Part shown: piece by piece, positions 39,810-49,124 of the stretch
Layout of the letters: the number at the start of each line of letters is the position of its first letter
Position numbering within the stretch: position 1 is the stretch's first letter
From: Rhizobium sp. CCGE531
GTDB taxonomy: Bacteria; Pseudomonadota; Alphaproteobacteria; Rhizobiales; Rhizobiaceae
Assembly: GCF_003627795.1 (NCBI RefSeq)
Contig: NZ_CP032684.1
Span: 1,589,001 to 1,653,000 of the forward strand
Direction of reading: 5' to 3'
DNA length: 64,000 nt
The notes under the pieces: model-generated
Databases searched by the model: none
What the model was told of the DNA's origin: nothing
What the model saw: only the letters and a program-made list of their open reading frames with translations
Made by a program: the position numbers and the translations under genes

Positions 39810-40019
39810 ATGCCCGCAGAATTCGATCTTTATGGCGTCTATATCCCACGCCTTCTCGTTCTCATGCTCGTGACGCTGTTTGCCGTCATCATCCTACGGC
39901 GCCTGCTCGCATGGATCGGGGCTTACACTCTGGTCTGGCATCGCGGTCTCTTCGATCTCGCGCTTTACGTCCTGCTGCTCGGCGCCGTCTCCTCTGTCTC
40001 TCGTTGGTACTTCACATGA
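39810..40019 (+). CDS. DUF1656 (AaeX-like) small membrane protein
   Basis: 69 aa with two TM helices (about 11-30 and 46-64). The N-terminus PAEFDLYGVYIPRLL is typical of DUF1656, which accompanies AaeA/AaeB pumps. ATG 39810 is four bases after the FUSC stop; its own stop overlaps the next start (ATGA). Confidence 0.85.
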   Translation: MPAEFDLYGVYIPRLLVLMLVTLFAVIILRRLLAWIGAYTLVWHRGLFDLALYVLLLGAVSSVSRWYFT

Positions 40020-40906
40020 ACGCGCTCAAACTCATCGGCCGTGTGGCCGTCACTCTCATCTTCGTCATTGCCGCCGTCTATGTCGGCCGGCAGCTCTGGG
40101 GCCACTACATGGACGAGCCATGGACGCGCGATGCACGCCTCAGGGCCGATGTCGTTGGCATCGCGCCTGACGTCTCCGGTCTCGTGAGCGATGTGCTCGT
40201 CAAGGACAACCAGATCGTCAAGAAAGGCGATGTTCTCTTCCGTGTCGATCGCGATCGCTTTGCCATCGCTGCCGAGCAGGCGGATGCCGCCCTTGCAAGC
40301 AGCAAGGCCGCTCTCGATCAAGCCCGCCGCGAGAACCAGCGGCAGGCGCGCCTCGGCGATGCTGCCTCCCTCCAGCAGAAGGAGCAGGCGCAGACCACCG
40401 AAGAGCAGGCGGAAGCTTCTCTCCGTCAGGCGACCGCCAATCGCGAACTCGCACAGCTGAACCTCGACCGTTCCGAGATCCGCGCCACCGTCAACGGTAC
40501 GATCTCGAACTTCGGGCTGCGTCCAGGCGACTATGTTTCGGCCGGCACAGCCAAGGTAGCGCTCATCGACACCGATTCCCTGCGCGTCGAAGGCTATTTC
40601 GAGGAAACCAAGCTGCCGCGCATCCATGTCGGCGACGAGGTCTTCATCCACCTGATGGGACAGGCAGAGAAGCTGACCGGCCATGTCGAAAGCATCGCCT
40701 ATGGCATCGAGGATCGCGAGCGCACCTCCGGCAGCCTGCTCGCCAATATCACGCCGACCTTCAGCTGGGTGCGTCTGGCGCAGCGGGTGCCGGTGCGCAT
40801 CGCGCTCGACAAGGTGCCCGACGGCACGAAGCTGATTGCCGGCCTGACGGCGACCGTCGAGGTGCAGGAGCAAGGCCAGGCCAAAATCGCCAGCGCTGCG
40901 GAATGA
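40016..40906 (+). CDS. HlyD/EmrA-type membrane-fusion protein
   Basis: 296 aa. One N-terminal TM helix (about 6-26), a lipoyl-like half motif (VVGIAPDVSGLVSDVLVKDN), an alpha-helical hairpin (about 85-155, rich in Ala/Gln), then ATVNGTISNFGLRPGDYVSAG and a beta-barrel domain. It bridges the FUSC pump to an outer-membrane channel, which is not encoded here. Last gene of the MarR operon. Confidence 0.9.
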   Translation: MNALKLIGRVAVTLIFVIAAVYVGRQLWGHYMDEPWTRDARLRADVVGIAPDVSGLVSDVLVKDNQIVKKGDVLFRVDRDRFAIAAEQADAALASSKAALDQARRENQRQARLGDAASLQQKEQAQTTEEQAEASLRQATANRELAQLNLDRSEIRATVNGTISNFGLRPGDYVSAGTAKVALIDTDSLRVEGYFEETKLPRIHVGDEVFIHLMGQAEKLTGHVESIAYGIEDRERTSGSLLANITPTFSWVRLAQRVPVRIALDKVPDGTKLIAGLTATVEVQEQGQAKIASAAE

Positions 40907-40943
40907 CTATCCTCAGAGCCTGAGAAGAGCAGAGCGGCCGGCC

Positions 40944-41597
40944 TCAGGCCGCGCTGGAACTGGATGCTGCCACAGGCCTGCGCGCGGCCCGGCGTTTCTC
41001 CATCATGATCGGCCTGTAGGATCTGTAGAGGATCATGGCGATCAGCAGGCCGATATAGATGAACTGTTCCAGCGACAGCACCTTGGTCGATAGCGCAAAA
41101 TGCAAGGCACCACAGGCGGCGATGATATAGACCAGGCGATGCAGCCAGATCCATTTCTTGCCGAGCCGTTTGATCGAGAAATTGTTCGAGGTCACGGCAA
41201 GTGCCAGCAGCATGACGAGGCCCGCCATGCCGAACATGATGAAGGGCCGCTTCAGCACATCGTTGATGACGGCCTGTACGTCGAGCGCCTGATCGAGAAC
41301 CATATAGACGGTTAGGTGCATCAGCGCATAGTAGAAACAGATGAGGCCGAGTGCGCGGCGATAGCGCAGATAGTTCCAGCCGAAGAGATCCCGAAGCGGC
41401 GTGACCGCAAGCGTCAAAAGTAGGAAGCGGATCGCCCATAGCCCCAGGAAGAGCTCGAAGGTCTTCACTGCGTCGGCGCCGAGCTGGTCCGTCGCGCCGA
41501 GATAGAACTCCCATGCGGCCGGCAAAAGCCCGACAAAATAGAGCGCCCAAACGGAGGCGGGTTGCCAGCGCTTGGGCAGAGCGAAGGAGAGCGCCAT
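40944..41597 (-). CDS. msrQ: MsrQ heme-binding membrane subunit
   Basis: 217 aa with about six TM helices and conserved histidines in YYALMHLTVYM and HRLVYIIAACGALHF that fit b-type heme ligands (ferric-reductase-like fold). It passes electrons from the respiratory chain to MsrP. Starts one base inside the msrP stop. The C-terminus is an Arg/Ala/Ser tail. Confidence 0.93.
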   Translation of the reverse strand: MALSFALPKRWQPASVWALYFVGLLPAAWEFYLGATDQLGADAVKTFELFLGLWAIRFLLLTLAVTPLRDLFGWNYLRYRRALGLICFYYALMHLTVYMVLDQALDVQAVINDVLKRPFIMFGMAGLVMLLALAVTSNNFSIKRLGKKWIWLHRLVYIIAACGALHFALSTKVLSLEQFIYIGLLIAMILYRSYRPIMMEKRRAARRPVAASSSSAA

Positions 41598-42547
41598 CAG
41601 AAATTCACCCTGAGATCCATGCCGGTATAGAGGCTGGCGACCTGATCGGCATAGCCGTTGAAGGGCAGGGTGGGGTGGCGATTGGCGCCGAAGAAGCCGC
41701 CTTCGCCGATGCGACGCTCGGTCGCCTGGCTCCAGCGCGGATGGTCGACGGCCGGATTGACGTTGGCATAGAAACCGTATTCTTGGCTGTTGGTCGCCTG
41801 CCAGGTATTCAGCGGCTGCTTGTCGGTGAGCGTGATGCGGACGATCGACTTGATGCCCTTGAAGCCGTATTTCCAGGGCACGACGAGCCGAATCGGTGCG
41901 CCGTTCTGGTTCGGCAGGGTCTCGCCATAGAGCCCGACGGCAAGCAGCGTCAGCGGGTTGCGCGCCTCGTCCAGACGCAGGCCCTCGACATAGGGCCAGT
42001 TCAAGGATTGCAACAGGCCCGACTGCCCCGTCATCTCCTCCGGCCGGACCACGGTCTCGAAAGCCACGAATTGGGCGCTGGCTTGCGGTTCCACCTTGTC
42101 GAGCAGGGCGGAGAGCTGGAAGCCGTCCCAGGGGATCACCATCGACCAGGCTTCGACGCAGCGCATGCGATAGACACGCTCTTCCGGCGGGAACTCCTTG
42201 ATCAGCGCGTCGATATCGAAGGTGCCGGGCTTGTTGACCATGCCGTCGACCTTGACCGTCCAGGGTCGAGGTTTGAATTTGCCGGAGAGGTTGGCCGGGT
42301 CGGATTTGTCGAGGCCGAATTCGTAGAAATTGTTGTAGGTGGTGACGTCCTTGATCGGCGTCAGCTTCTCATTGACCGTATAATTGCTCTTGGTTGCCGC
42401 CAGCGCTTCCGCCATCGCAGCCTTGTCGCCGATGGCCACCATGCCGATGCCGGCGGCCGCCGCCGTCAGGAAGCCGCGGCGCTTGAGATAGATCGAGCGG
42501 GGTGTGATTTCGGAAGATGCGATTTTGGGCGGACGGTAGGCAGCCAT
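41597..42547 (-). CDS. msrP: MsrP periplasmic methionine-sulfoxide reductase
   Basis: 316 aa molybdopterin enzyme that repairs oxidised methionines in periplasmic proteins. The Tat signal contains KRRGFL at 22-27; Cys130 in [15 protein letters not shown] is the expected molybdenum ligand. Forms an operon with msrQ, and its promoter lies in the 340-base gap shared with ilvD. Confidence 0.95.
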   Translation of the reverse strand: MAAYRPPKIASSEITPRSIYLKRRGFLTAAAAGIGMVAIGDKAAMAEALAATKSNYTVNEKLTPIKDVTTYNNFYEFGLDKSDPANLSGKFKPRPWTVKVDGMVNKPGTFDIDALIKEFPPEERVYRMRCVEAWSMVIPWDGFQLSALLDKVEPQASAQFVAFETVVRPEEMTGQSGLLQSLNWPYVEGLRLDEARNPLTLLAVGLYGETLPNQNGAPIRLVVPWKYGFKGIKSIVRITLTDKQPLNTWQATNSQEYGFYANVNPAVDHPRWSQATERRIGEGGFFGANRHPTLPFNGYADQVASLYTGMDLRVNF

Positions 42548-42887
42548 GGAACAATTCCTCTATGCGATAGCAGCTTCGATATAAGCGATACGCAGCAGAC
42601 GCGGATTTTGTTACACTCTTAGGCCGGCATTTCTTTGGAAGTGAAAGCAACTTTTTGTGTGCGCTTGTGATCGGGCTGCTCCATTCCCAATTCTGGTCGT
42701 AACGCCTGCTTGCCCGGCTGCGGCCCATACCCGGCTGCGTACCGGATTCGCTTGAGTTGATAGTGACAGTATCGCACGATTGGATTAGGACAATTCCAAA
42801 AAGCGGAGTTGCCGGCGTCCCCTTTGGCTCGAAACCTTGGGCCCTGCCGACGCCACGCAAATTCCAGGATGACGAGGAAGAGACACC
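42548..42887. promoter_or_regulatory. Divergent msrP/ilvD intergenic region, 340 bases
   Basis: Holds both promoters by position. No convincing sigma-70 hexamers, leader peptide, T-box or strong terminator was seen. GAGGAAGAGACACC before 42888 is the ilvD ribosome-binding site. Confidence 0.4.
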
Positions 42888-44726
42888 ATGCCAGCTTATC
42901 GTTCCAGAACCACCACCCACGGCCGCAACATGGCTGGCGCGCGCGGCCTTTGGCGCGCCACGGGCATGAAGGACAGCGATTTCGGCAAGCCCATCATTGC
43001 GGTGGTCAACTCCTTCACCCAGTTCGTGCCCGGCCACGTCCACCTCAAGGATCTCGGCCAGCTCGTCGCGCGCGAGATCGAGGCGGCTGGCGGCGTTGCC
43101 AAGGAGTTCAACACCATCGCCGTCGACGACGGCATCGCCATGGGTCATGACGGCATGCTCTATTCGCTGCCATCGCGCGAGCTCATCGCCGACAGCGTCG
43201 AATACATGGTCAACGCCCATTGCGCCGACGCCATGGTCTGCATCTCCAACTGCGACAAGATCACTCCCGGCATGCTGATGGCCTCGCTGCGCCTGAACAT
43301 CCCGACGATCTTCGTCTCCGGCGGCCCGATGGAAGCCGGCAAGGTCGTCCTGCACGGCAAGAAGGTCGCCCTCGATCTCGTTGACGCCATGGTTGCCGCG
43401 GCCGACGACAAGATCAGCGATGAGGACGTTCAGGTTATCGAGCGCTCTGCCTGTCCGACCTGCGGCTCGTGCTCGGGCATGTTCACGGCCAATTCGATGA
43501 ACTGCCTGACCGAGGCGCTCGGCCTGTCGCTGCCGGGCAACGGCTCGACGCTCGCAACCCATTCGGACCGGAAGGAACTCTTCCTCGAAGCCGGCCGTCG
43601 GGTCGTTGCACTCGCGAAGCGCTATTATGAGCAGGACGACGTGACAGCTTTGCCGCGGACGATCGCGAGCAAGGGTGCGTTCGAGAATGCGATGGCACTG
43701 GATATCGCCATGGGCGGCTCGACCAATACCGTGCTGCATATTCTGGCGGCGGCGCACGAAGGCGAAGTCGATTTCACCATGGACGATATCGACCGCCTGT
43801 CGCGGCGCGTTCCCTGCCTTTCGAAGGTCGCGCCAGCCAAGTCCGACGTTCATATGGAAGACGTGCATCGCGCTGGCGGCATTATGGCAATCCTCGGCGA
43901 ACTGAACCGCGCCGGATTGTTGAACCCCGATCTGCCGACCGTCCACGCCCCGACCTTGGGCGAGGCACTGGCGCAATGGGATATTGCCGTCACCGATAAC
44001 AAGGCGGCTCTGGAGCTCTTCAGCGCTGCCCCCGGTGGTGTCCCGACGCAGGTTGCCTTTAGCCAGAGCGCACGCTGGGACGAGCTTGATCTCGATCGCG
44101 AAAAGGGCGTTATCCGCGATGCGCAGCATCCCTTCTCCAAGGATGGTGGCCTTGCAGTCCTCAAAGGCAATCTGGCGCTCGACGGCTGCATTGTGAAGAC
44201 CGCCGGCGTCGATGAATCGATCCTGAAGTTCTCCGGTCCGGCCAAGGTCTTTGAAAGCCAGGACGCTGCCGTCAAGGGCATCCTCAGCAACGAGGTAGTA
44301 GCGGGCGATGTTGTCGTCATCCGTTATGAAGGCCCGAAGGGCGGCCCCGGCATGCAGGAAATGCTCTATCCGACGAGCTATCTGAAGTCGAAGGGCCTCG
44401 GCAAGGCCTGCGCGCTCATCACCGATGGACGTTTCTCCGGCGGCACGTCCGGCCTCTCGATCGGCCACGCCTCGCCGGAAGCGGCCAATGGCGGCACGAT
44501 CGGCCTGGTGCGTGAAGGCGACATGATCGACATCGACATCCCCAACCGCACGATCAGCCTGCGTGTCGATGAGGCGGAACTCGCCGCTCGCCGCGAAGAT
44601 CAGAACGTTAGGGGTTGGCACCCGGCCGAACCGCGCAAGCGCAATGTCACTACGGCGTTGAAAGCTTATGCGGCTTTCGCAACCAGTGCGGACCGCGGTG
44701 CCGTTCGCGATCTCAGCGGGAAGTAA
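42888..44726 (+). CDS. ilvD: Dihydroxy-acid dehydratase
   Basis: 612 aa; converts dihydroxy-acids to 2-keto acids in isoleucine and valine synthesis. Iron-sulfur ligand candidates Cys122 ([11 protein letters not shown]) and Cys195 ([17 protein letters not shown]) are present, and the C-terminal [12 protein letters not shown] motif is intact. The N-terminus [19 protein letters not shown] fits the long form of the family. A terminator follows. Confidence 0.97.
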   Translation: MPAYRSRTTTHGRNMAGARGLWRATGMKDSDFGKPIIAVVNSFTQFVPGHVHLKDLGQLVAREIEAAGGVAKEFNTIAVDDGIAMGHDGMLYSLPSRELIADSVEYMVNAHCADAMVCISNCDKITPGMLMASLRLNIPTIFVSGGPMEAGKVVLHGKKVALDLVDAMVAAADDKISDEDVQVIERSACPTCGSCSGMFTANSMNCLTEALGLSLPGNGSTLATHSDRKELFLEAGRRVVALAKRYYEQDDVTALPRTIASKGAFENAMALDIAMGGSTNTVLHILAAAHEGEVDFTMDDIDRLSRRVPCLSKVAPAKSDVHMEDVHRAGGIMAILGELNRAGLLNPDLPTVHAPTLGEALAQWDIAVTDNKAALELFSAAPGGVPTQVAFSQSARWDELDLDREKGVIRDAQHPFSKDGGLAVLKGNLALDGCIVKTAGVDESILKFSGPAKVFESQDAAVKGILSNEVVAGDVVVIRYEGPKGGPGMQEMLYPTSYLKSKGLGKACALITDGRFSGGTSGLSIGHASPEAANGGTIGLVREGDMIDIDIPNRTISLRVDEAELAARREDQNVRGWHPAEPRKRNVTTALKAYAAFATSADRGAVRDLSGK

Positions 44727-44751
44727 TAAGTCGCTTATCTAAAGCAAGCTG

Positions 44752-44781
44752 AAAACCCCTGATTACAAATCAGGGGTTTTT
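44752..44781 (+). terminator. ilvD terminator
   Basis: AAAACCCCTGAT-TACAA-ATCAGGGGTTTT plus T. The A-rich/T-rich arms could also terminate the converging minus-strand gene at 44806. Confidence 0.9.
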
Positions 44782-44805
44782 GAATTTTGGAACTCTTTCA
44801 TTCGC

Positions 44806-45153
44806 TCACAACGGCCGATTGATCTGCTTGTACGCGTCATTCAGCTCTTTCTGACGCTCCTGATAGGACAATGTGAGGCAAGCGACGTCCGCGCCACAGG
44901 CCTGCCGCTTCTTCAGCCATTCCGTCTGCTGGTCCTGCATTGTGCCGCGCGCGCCCATGGCGAGAAGGCCGGAGAGCAGGTCGAAGGTCGTCACCATCTT
45001 TACATCCGCATCGTTGAGCGCCCGTACCTCGCATATGGTCTTTTCGTCCGGCTTCAGGCTCTGCGCCTCGCAATCGAAGCTGGCGGCGTGGGAGGCGCCG
45101 GCCATGCCTAAGGAAATGAGGAAGGTGGCGGCGGCAAGATGATTCAATCGCAT
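44806..45153 (-). CDS. Exported LprI/DUF1311-like protein
   Basis: 115 aa with a signal peptide (hydrophobic 5-20, cleavage near SHAA-SF at about 23). The mature part has four Cys (FDCEA, ICEVRA, QACGADVAC) and the DUF1311 pattern ending in SYQERQKELNDAY. Some family members inhibit lysozyme; that is not shown here. ATG 45153 follows AAGGGA; the longer frame to 45243 has no site. Divergent from the HtrA gene. Confidence 0.75.
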   Translation of the reverse strand: MRLNHLAAATFLISLGMAGASHAASFDCEAQSLKPDEKTICEVRALNDADVKMVTTFDLLSGLLAMGARGTMQDQQTEWLKKRQACGADVACLTLSYQERQKELNDAYKQINRPL

Positions 45154-45327
45154 GTTTGGTTCCCTTTGACGATTCCCAACACGAAATGCATGACAGCATG
45201 TTTTTGTTCGGCGAGCCTGTTTTTTATCGTTGCCAGCGTCCATTTATGCTTCATGCTTCCGCCCTCTTTTCTTTCTAGCGTCGGGCGCTACAACGTTGTT
45301 TAAAGAGAATTAAAAAGGGAAATTTCC

Positions 45328-46731
45328 ATGCATGTCCTCCTGAAGCGCACTGCCGTTTCGATGATTGCCCTCATCATGGCGATGCCGCTTTCCGCTGGGG
45401 CCCAGACGGCGAAGACGCTGCCGGAAAGCAAGACGCAAATGCAGCTTTCCTTCGCTCCGCTGGTCAAGCAGACGGCCGGCGCCGTCGTGAACGTCTATGC
45501 CGAGCGTGTCGTGCAGCGCCAGTCCCCCTTCGCCGGCGATCCTTTCTTCGAGCAGTTTTTCGGCCAGCGCATGCCGAATCGCACCGAGAAGCAGTCTTCG
45601 CTCGGCTCGGGCGTCATCGTGGAGGCCAACGGCACCGTTATCACCAACAACCACGTCGTCGATGGCGCGGACGATATCAAGATCGCGCTTTCGGACGGAC
45701 GCGAGTTTCCCTGCAAGGTCATCCTGAAGGACGATCGCGTCGATCTCGCGGTGTTGAAGATCCAATCGAAGAATGAGAGCTTCCCGGTTCTGCCGCTTAG
45801 CAATTCCGATGGCATCGAGGTCGGCGATCTCGTGCTCGCGATCGGCAATCCCTTCGGCGTGGGACAGACGGTGACCAGCGGCATTGTTTCCGCGCTCGCC
45901 CGCAACCAGGTGAAGAACGAGGTCGGCTTCTTCATCCAGACGGATGCCTCGATCAACCCCGGCAATTCCGGCGGTGCGCTCGTCAACATGACAGGAGAGC
46001 TGATCGGGCTCAACACGGCGATCTTCTCCCAGGGTGGCGGTTCCAACGGTATCGGCTTCGCCATCCCCGCCAATCTGGTTAAGGTCTTCCTTGCCGCGGC
46101 CGATCGTGGCGACAAGTCCTTCGAGCGGCCCTATATCGGCGCCACTTTCGAGCCGGTTACATCCGATGTCGCCGAAGCGCTCGGCCTGGACAAGGTGCGC
46201 GGTGCGCTGGTGACCAAGGTGGTCGATGGCGGCCCGGCGGCCAAGGCCGGCCTCAAGCCCGGCGAGGTGATCACGGCGCTGAACAACATCTCGATCGAGC
46301 ATCCCGATGCGCTCGGCTATCGCCTGACGACGGCCGGCCTCGGCGTGACCGTGTCCCTGACCGTGCTTGACAACGGCAAGGAACATCAGGCCACGATGAC
46401 GCTTGCCGCGGCGCCTGAATCCATCCCGCGCGATGAGCGGGTGATCGAGGGCAACAATCCCTTCTCCGGCGCGACCGTTGCCAATCTTTCGCCGCGGGTT
46501 GCTGATGATCTGCATCTGCCGCCGGATTCCACCGGCGTCGTCATCGAAAGCCTGAAGCAGAGCTCGCCGGCCGATCGGCTGGGATTTGCCGCGCGCGATA
46601 TCGTTATTTCCATCAATGGCGTGGCGATCAATACGACCGAGATCCTCCAGCAGACCGTCACGTCAAACCCGAGCTTCTGGCGCGTCGAGATCGAGCGTGA
46701 CGGCCAGCGCATCCGGCAGTTCTTCCGATGA
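45328..46731 (+). CDS. degP: HtrA/DegP-type periplasmic serine protease
   Basis: 467 aa. Signal peptide (1 to about 25, ending AGA), trypsin-like domain with His109 (TNNHVV), Asp139 (DLAVLKI) and Ser214 (GNSGGALV), and two PDZ domains (about 245-340 and 365-465). It degrades or refolds misfolded envelope proteins. Shorter than the 500-aa rhizobial DegP; DegQ/DegS-like or DegP paralogue naming is possible. Its stop overlaps the rarA start. Confidence 0.88.
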   Translation: MHVLLKRTAVSMIALIMAMPLSAGAQTAKTLPESKTQMQLSFAPLVKQTAGAVVNVYAERVVQRQSPFAGDPFFEQFFGQRMPNRTEKQSSLGSGVIVEANGTVITNNHVVDGADDIKIALSDGREFPCKVILKDDRVDLAVLKIQSKNESFPVLPLSNSDGIEVGDLVLAIGNPFGVGQTVTSGIVSALARNQVKNEVGFFIQTDASINPGNSGGALVNMTGELIGLNTAIFSQGGGSNGIGFAIPANLVKVFLAAADRGDKSFERPYIGATFEPVTSDVAEALGLDKVRGALVTKVVDGGPAAKAGLKPGEVITALNNISIEHPDALGYRLTTAGLGVTVSLTVLDNGKEHQATMTLAAAPESIPRDERVIEGNNPFSGATVANLSPRVADDLHLPPDSTGVVIESLKQSSPADRLGFAARDIVISINGVAINTTEILQQTVTSNPSFWRVEIERDGQRIRQFFR

Positions 46732-48044
46732 GCAATGACCTGTTTGCACCGCGGATACCGGAGGAGGTCGCCAACAAGCGGCCTCTGGCCGATCGCCTGC
46801 GGCCGCAAACGCTGGCCGAAGTCACTGGCCAGGCGCATCTGACGGGCGAGGACGGTGTTCTGCGCCGGATGATCGAGGCGGGTTCGCTGGGATCGATGAT
46901 CTTCTGGGGACCGCCCGGCACCGGCAAGACAACCGTTGCCAGGCTGCTTTCGGGTGAGGCGGGTCTCGCCTTCGAACAGATTTCGGCGATCTTTTCCGGC
47001 GTCGCCGATCTGAAGAAGGTCTTCGAAGCGGCGCGGTTGCGCCGCATGGATGGCCGCCAGACCCTGCTTTTCGTCGACGAGATCCATCGCTTCAATCGCG
47101 CGCAGCAGGATAGCTTCCTGCCCGTGATGGAAGACGGCACCGTCATTCTTGTGGGAGCGACGACAGAGAATCCATCCTTCGAACTAAACGCCGCTCTCCT
47201 CTCCCGCGCCCGCGTCCTGACATTCCATTCGCATGACGAGGAAAGCCTGGAGGAGCTGTTGCGCCGGGCCGAAACGGTGGAAGGCAAGCCGCTGCCGTTG
47301 ACGGACGATGCCCGGGCCAGCCTGATCGGCATGGCCGATGGCGATGGCCGTTCGGTGCTGACCCTGGCGGAAGAGGTCTGGCGCGCCGCGCGCAAGGACG
47401 AGCTTTTCGATCCCGACATGCTGGTCAAGATCGTCCAGCGCCGCGCCCCGGTCTATGACAAGGCGCAGGATGGGCACTACAATCTGATATCGGCGCTGCA
47501 CAAGTCGGTTCGCGGTTCCGACCCTGACGCCGCGCTCTATTATCTCGCCCGCATGTTCGATGCCGGCGAGGATCCGCTCTATCTGGGTCGCCGGCTGGTG
47601 CGCATGGCCGTGGAAGATATCGGGCTTGCCGATCCGCAGGCCCTGGTCATCTGCAATGCCGCCAAGGACGCCTATGATTATCTCGGGTCGCCGGAGGGGG
47701 AACTGGCTCTGGCACAAGCCTGCGTCTATCTCGCGACCGCGCCGAAATCGAATGCCGTCTACACGGCCTTCAAGGCTGCCACGCAGGCCGCCAAGCAGAA
47801 CGGTTCGCTGCTGCCGCCCAAGCATATCCTCAACGCGCCGACGAAGCTGATGCGCACCGAAGGCTATGGCGACGGCTATCGCTACGACCACGATGAGCCG
47901 GACGCCTTTTCAGGCCAGAATTATTTTCCAGAGAAGATGGGTCGCCAGACCTTCTACGATCCACCGGAACGCGGTTTCGAGCGAGAAATCCGCAAGCGGC
48001 TGGATTGGTGGTCGAAGCTGCGTAAGGAGCGCGGCGAGCGCTAA
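46728..48044 (+). CDS. rarA: Replication-associated recombination protein A (MgsA/WRNIP1-type AAA ATPase)
   Basis: 438 aa. Walker A GPPGTGKTT at 61-69, Walker B LLFVDEIH at 113-120, sensor-1 GATTENPSFELN, and the C-terminal tetramerisation domain with VRGSDPDAALYYLARM. It acts at stalled replication forks with SSB. ATGA overlap with the HtrA gene, an operon seen in other rhizobia. Confidence 0.95.
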   Translation: MSNDLFAPRIPEEVANKRPLADRLRPQTLAEVTGQAHLTGEDGVLRRMIEAGSLGSMIFWGPPGTGKTTVARLLSGEAGLAFEQISAIFSGVADLKKVFEAARLRRMDGRQTLLFVDEIHRFNRAQQDSFLPVMEDGTVILVGATTENPSFELNAALLSRARVLTFHSHDEESLEELLRRAETVEGKPLPLTDDARASLIGMADGDGRSVLTLAEEVWRAARKDELFDPDMLVKIVQRRAPVYDKAQDGHYNLISALHKSVRGSDPDAALYYLARMFDAGEDPLYLGRRLVRMAVEDIGLADPQALVICNAAKDAYDYLGSPEGELALAQACVYLATAPKSNAVYTAFKAATQAAKQNGSLLPPKHILNAPTKLMRTEGYGDGYRYDHDEPDAFSGQNYFPEKMGRQTFYDPPERGFEREIRKRLDWWSKLRKERGER

Positions 48045-48053
48045 GGTCCGGTA

Positions 48054-48386
48054 TCACCGCCCGGTGGCGGTTTCCTGCGGTGCCTTCTGCATGCGGGGAG
48101 CCGATGCCGCATCGACGATCTTCACGCTCGATTCAGCCAGTCCGTTGTGGCCTTCCATGTCGACGACGAGATGCCAGTGACCTGATTCCGGAATGGTCAG
48201 CCGGATCGGTGATTTCTTGGCGACGCCGCCGATAAACTGGTGCTTGAGGGTTTCCGTGAAGCGCTCGAAATTCGCGCCGTTCATCAGCCTGACATTGGCA
48301 ATTGCCGAGAGGGTGATTTCGATCACCGTTCCCGCGCGCTGTTCCCTAAGATCGTAGTGGCTGTAACGGAAAGCAGGCTTCGACAT
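48054..48386 (-). CDS. DUF1883-domain protein
   Basis: 110 aa. The sequence SKPAFRYSHYDLREQRAGT followed by LSAIANVRLMNGANFERF matches the DUF1883 pattern, a beta-rich domain of unknown role found in alphaproteobacteria; in other proteins it occurs beside TIR domains. No TIR or membrane segment is present here. It converges with rarA, ten bases from its end. Confidence 0.75.
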   Translation of the reverse strand: MSKPAFRYSHYDLREQRAGTVIEITLSAIANVRLMNGANFERFTETLKHQFIGGVAKKSPIRLTIPESGHWHLVVDMEGHNGLAESSVKIVDAASAPRMQKAPQETATGR

Positions 48387-48481
48387 GGTTTTCTATTCTT
48401 TGGATATCTGGCCGAGAGCTTAACTGAGGGCGGTTAAGGAAGCGTTCGGCGGGATACTGTCGAAGCCTGCTAGGGGCAAGT

Positions 48482-48751
48482 TCAGTGCAGATTGGACGAT
48501 GCTGGCGCGAAGCCGTCCAGGTCGAGGATAGCGCCTTCGGGCGCATGGCAGATGTCGGCCGGATTATGGCTGCATTCCTCGGAGGCGAAGTGCAGGGCCG
48601 CCGCTTCGTTGCGGAACAGTCCGCCGACGAGGCCTAGCCGGTCCTGAACGATCCAGCTGCCACGGCGGTCACGCCCAATGATGAAGCGGGCCGGAGCCGG
48701 CGAAATCGGGCTGTGGGCCGAACGGCGCTGAATATGCTGTGCGTTTGCCAT
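48482..48751 (-). CDS. Hypothetical protein, 89 aa
   Basis: Small soluble protein with a FIIGRDRRGSWIVQDRLGLVGGLFRNEAAALHFASEE core resembling a conserved rhizobial small-protein family. The upstream sequence AGAGGAAATA in minus orientation is a plausible ribosome-binding site before ATG 48751. Function unknown. Confidence 0.65.
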   Translation of the reverse strand: MANAQHIQRRSAHSPISPAPARFIIGRDRRGSWIVQDRLGLVGGLFRNEAAALHFASEECSHNPADICHAPEGAILDLDGFAPASSNLH

Positions 48752-48785
48752 GTCTATATTTCCTCTTGGATCTCTTCGGTTTCAC

Positions 48786-48983
48786 TTAGTGTCCGGTCAG
48801 GCGCAGCACCATTTGCAAGGCGCCGGCGATCAGGAGGACAAGTCCGAGGCGCGGAGCGACGGAGCGAAGCCCGTTCAGCAATGCGTCCGAAGAAATGGGC
48901 CACTTGCTTCTTGCGAGGGCGGCCGTGCGAGGGCGTTGGAGGGGATCGGCGGATAGGCCGGCATGCGTATGGCGTGACATCAT
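48786..48983 (-). CDS. Hypothetical small protein with C-terminal TM helix
   Basis: 65 aa: a basic soluble N-terminus and one hydrophobic helix near the C-terminus (LGLVLLIAGALQMVLRL). AAAGGACC lies just before tandem ATGs at 48983/48980; an upstream in-frame start at 49007 is less well supported. It may be a tail-anchored membrane protein; nothing further can be said. Confidence 0.5.
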   Translation of the reverse strand: MMSRHTHAGLSADPLQRPRTAALARSKWPISSDALLNGLRSVAPRLGLVLLIAGALQMVLRLTGH

Positions 48984-49124
48984 AGGTCCTTTCAGTGTCA
49001 CCAGCACCGCCGGTCCGATAAGACCATTTCCGGTGCTATGCTGTTGAATCTATGGGGGAGTTGCTAGGTTTTCCATTTGCCTGAAGCGGCAAAAATATAA
49101 AAATCTCATAGGGATGGCGCGGTT

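Noticed and set aside
42548..42887. ilvD leader attenuator or T-box
   Set aside because: No run of branched-chain codons, no T-box sequence and no terminator stem could be found.
42369..44621. 750-aa open frame opposite ilvD
   Set aside because: Antisense shadow of ilvD that also runs into the msrP N-terminus in another frame; no recognisable domain.
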